DNA from: Candidatus Gerdarchaeota archaeon
GTDB lineage: Archaea > Asgardarchaeota > Heimdallarchaeia > JABLTI01
Reading direction: 5' to 3'
Assembly (NCBI GenBank): GCA_016840945.1
Contig: JAEORJ010000195.1
Location: 1 to 5,391, forward strand
DNA: 5,391 bases
Part shown: positions 3,536-5,391 of the stretch, one piece after another
Layout of the letters: every line of letters starts with the position of its first letter
Position numbering within the stretch: the stretch's first letter is position 1
The notes under the pieces: model-generated
What the model was told of the DNA's origin: nothing
Databases searched by the model: none
The model's input: the letters and a program-made list of their open reading frames with translations, nothing else
Translations under genes and position numbers: made by a program

Positions 3536-5391
3536 ATAGAATGATGCTCCTGAATTACCGTCGTATTCTTCGCTATCATCGCCACCCGAATAAGGATAGG
3601 CTGCATGAGCATAATCGAAGATAGTTTCCATAGAGGTAGAAGCACTTCCACCATAGTGATTGATCCAACCATATTCAAGGAAGTAATAGGTCCAAGCACC
3701 ATTTTGATGTGTTGGGTCGTCATATCCGTAACCATCCTCTGTACAAGTAGTTGTTAGATAGACATGTGCGCTATTACCCATTGCCATTAAATCTGGACCA
3801 AATCCACCTGAGTAGCAGTGATCAATGAAGACAAATATTTTATCTGCTACTGCATCATCAAGTATTGCTGCTAATTCTGTATCATAGAGGTTACCATCTT
3901 GACCATTTTCACCGGAACTACAATCCCACATACACAAGTATGAAGAACCTGTACCAGTACCAGCACCATGTCCTGAGGTAATAAATGCAATGATATCATT
4001 ATCATCAGCTAAATTGATCATATTTGTGAGGGCTTGTTTGACATTGTATTCATTTGCATACCCATCCCACTGTGGATAGTTTGATGTGTGACCATCGCCA
4101 TAGACCCAGACATAATCAAAGTCCATTTGTGAACCAGTAAGATGATTGTACCAATCGGTAGCATCTTCATCACAATAAGAAAGATCACTGATAGCTTTGT
4201 AATCAGAAATACCTACTATTACTGCATAGGTAGTAACATCATTTTGTTGACTACTATCTACAATGAAGTTTACAGAATCGGTATTACTATTACCAGCATT
4301 ATCCCATGCACGTACATCTGCAGAATGACTTCCATCTGCTACAGTAAAGGTATGGGTTGTGCTTGTACCTTTATTGATCCAAGTACCAGAATCAATACGA
4401 ACTTCGTAATAAGCAATACCACTACCTGAATCTGATCCCGTCCAAGCGATCTTTGCACTGGAAACAGTTGCTCCTTCACTTGGATTGGTGATTGAAATTG
4501 TTGGTGGAGTCGTGTCTGGTGCACTATAAGTAATGGTTACTGTTAGTGTATAACTACCACTACCACTATAGTCTCTAACCATAATATACCATGTACCAGC
4601 TCCGGGAGTATTGTAAGTAACATCTTCACCACCGCTAGTATATCCACGCCAGTCATAAGTTGAGGTGGTAGGTTCAACATTCAATCGACCATAGAGATCA
4701 AAGTCAGCAGAACCACAGGTAAGCACAGAATGCATTGATTCAGCATTGCTTCCTACAACAATATACCACATTTCAGTTTGACCTACGGAACTCAAACTTC
4801 CTGTTACTGGAACACCAGAAGTTAGTTCATTATCTGGAGTACCACTGTTGTCGACTGTTACAGTTATGGTAGTACTTGTTCCATAGTTGCCAGCAGCATC
4901 ATAAGCACGAGCATATATTGTATGGCTTGCATCAGTATATGCTGTGGTATCCCATGAATAGGTGTAAGAAGAAGTTGTATCTGTTCCTACAAGCGTGCTA
5001 TCAATATAGAATGCAACATAGGATACTCCGACGTTATCACTGGCTGAAGCACTAATAGTAACAGTATCTGATACTGTAGCACCATTGGTTGGAGCAGTAA
5101 GGCTTACAGTTGGAGGAGTTGTATCTGGGGTAGTGTAAGTAATTGTTACAGTTAGTGTATAGCTACCACTACCACTATAATCGCGGACCATAATATACCA
5201 AGTACCTGCGCCTGGATTACTAAAGGTGACATCTTCACCACCAGAGGTATAACCACGCCAATCATAAGTTGAGGTAGTAGGTTCGGCATTCAATCTACCA
5301 TAGAGATCAAAATCAGCAGAACCACAAGTGAGTACAGAACGCATTGATTCAGCATTGCTTCCCACTATAATATACCACATTTCAGTTTGTC
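3527..5391 (-). CDS. Exported multidomain protein: PPC and Ig-like modules with C-terminal caspase-like peptidase (5' end off right edge)
   Basis: The frame is open to the right edge. Residues are numbered here from the Met codon at 5380-5378, which is internal because GQTE precedes it just as in the second repeat. Domains in order are: PPC (bacterial pre-peptidase C-terminal) to about 85; Ig-like, Big_7 type, 86-178; PPC 183-285; Ig-like 290-375; then a clan CD peptidase 384-617. The peptidase begins YAVIVGISDYK (385-395), a typical C14 caspase strand. It shows catalytic His471 in SGHGAG and Cys522 in FIDHCYSGG; Asp520, two residues before Cys, corresponds to the acidic S1-pocket residue of metacaspases and suggests cleavage after Arg/Lys (inference). 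PPC and Ig modules are hallmarks of secreted or surface proteins, so it acts outside the cell; the signal peptide lies outside the window. No C-terminal membrane anchor is seen. C13 (legumain-like) is a less likely alternative. The gene is richer in G+C than its neighbours. Confidence 0.88.
   Translation of the reverse strand, partial: QTEMWYIIVGSNAESMRSVLTCGSADFDLYGRLNAEPTTSTYDWRGYTSGGEDVTFSNPGAGTWYIMVRDYSGSGSYTLTVTITYTTPDTTPPTVSLTAPTNGATVSDTVTISASASDNVGVSYVAFYIDSTLVGTDTTSSYTYSWDTTAYTDASHTIYARAYDAAGNYGTSTTITVTVDNSGTPDNELTSGVPVTGSLSSVGQTEMWYIVVGSNAESMHSVLTCGSADFDLYGRLNVEPTTSTYDWRGYTSGGEDVTYNTPGAGTWYIMVRDYSGSGSYTLTVTITYSAPDTTPPTISITNPSEGATVSSAKIAWTGSDSGSGIAYYEVRIDSGTWINKGTSTTHTFTVADGSHSADVRAWDNAGNSNTDSVNFIVDSSQQNDVTTYAVIVGISDYKAISDLSYCDEDATDWYNHLTGSQMDFDYVWVYGDGHTSNYPQWDGYANEYNVKQALTNMINLADDNDIIAFITSGHGAGTGTGSSYLCMWDCSSGENGQDGNLYDTELAAILDDAVADKIFVFIDHCYSGGFGPDLMAMGNSAHVYLTTTCTEDGYGYDDPTHQNGAWTYYFLEYGWINHYGGSASTSMETIFDYAHAAYPYSGGDDSEEYDGNSGASFYLA
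4502..4782 (-). repeat. PPC-domain repeat, copy nearer the peptidase
   Basis: This is the second of two in-frame copies of a PPC module, offset by 609 bases (203 codons) from the copy at 5111-5391. Over the 90 residues compared, 82 are identical. The 161 bases compared (4621-4781 against 5230-5390) differ at about 19 positions, mostly silent. The similarity continues into the start of the Ig domain (TTPPT...GATVS) and then is lost. Confidence 0.85.
5111..5391 (-). repeat. PPC-domain repeat, copy at right edge (incomplete)
   Basis: This is the partner of the copy at 4502-4782, cut by the window edge. It includes the same landmarks: MWYI, VGSNAESM, LTCGSADFDLYGRL, WRGYTSGGED and GAGTWYIMVRDYSGSGSY. 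The full module probably starts about 20 residues further upstream, and more copies may lie beyond the edge. Confidence 0.8.

Noticed and set aside
3490..3735. Minus-strand frame of 81 codons near the end of the peptidase gene
   Set aside because: It is a shifted frame within the C14 domain and runs through the terminator; the main frame holds the conserved protein.
4142..4524. Plus-strand frame 4142-4429 and minus-strand frame 4339-4524 inside the exported protein gene
   Set aside because: Both are out-of-frame shadows of the Ig and early peptidase region, with low-complexity Ile/Thr/Ser or Gln-rich products.
4502..5391. The 609-base periodicity as a CRISPR array or mobile-element repeat
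   Set aside because: The repeat is in frame, domain-sized and coding on both sides, with silent differences; there are no short direct repeats with spacers, no transposase and no terminal inverted repeats.

Overview
The window is A+T-rich, densely packed DNA that reads as archaeal. The evidence is: candidate TATA boxes about 25-30 bases upstream of starts, one gene (2435-3061) that seems to have a leaderless message, a TTG start served by a GGGTGAT ribosome-binding site, a HEAT-repeat protein of the archaeal PBS-lyase-like type, and a tiny CxxC-x17-CxxC zinc-ribbon protein. The lifestyle genes (a secreted PPC/Ig/caspase-like protein, MFS, CorA) would suit an Asgard-type or other uncultivated archaeon. 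That placement is inference, because no taxonomic marker gene is present.

Layout from left to right. Bases 1-502 (minus strand) hold the N-terminal part of a major facilitator transporter that runs off the left edge. A 126-base divergent intergenic region with a palindromic TATA-like box separates it from a HEAT-repeat protein (629-1177, plus). That gene meets a CorA-family divalent metal channel (1183-2256, minus) tail to tail, with only 5 bases between them. A 178-base divergent promoter region follows, in which an inverted repeat surrounds a TATA box. Next is a six-helix DUF308/HdeD-like membrane protein (2435-3061, plus). It converges on a 54-residue zinc-ribbon protein (3121-3285, minus), with two small hairpins between or overlapping the gene ends. 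A 241-base non-coding stretch (3286-3526) holds one A+T-rich hairpin and, at its right end, a terminator-like hairpin plus T-tract belonging to the last gene.

The right third (3527-5391, minus) is the 3' part of a large exported protein. It has at least two PPC domains alternating with Ig-like domains, followed by a C-terminal clan CD (caspase/metacaspase-like, C14-type) cysteine peptidase with His471 and Cys522 in place (numbering from the Met codon at 5380-5378). Its N terminus and signal peptide lie beyond the right edge.

The genes do not form one pathway. Every neighbouring pair is divergent or convergent except the last two minus-strand genes, and those are separated by a terminator. 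The shared theme is the cell envelope: two transporters, one further membrane protein and one surface or secreted peptidase. The most interesting object is the caspase-like protein, with its near-duplicate PPC modules and its very acidic, arginine-free catalytic domain.
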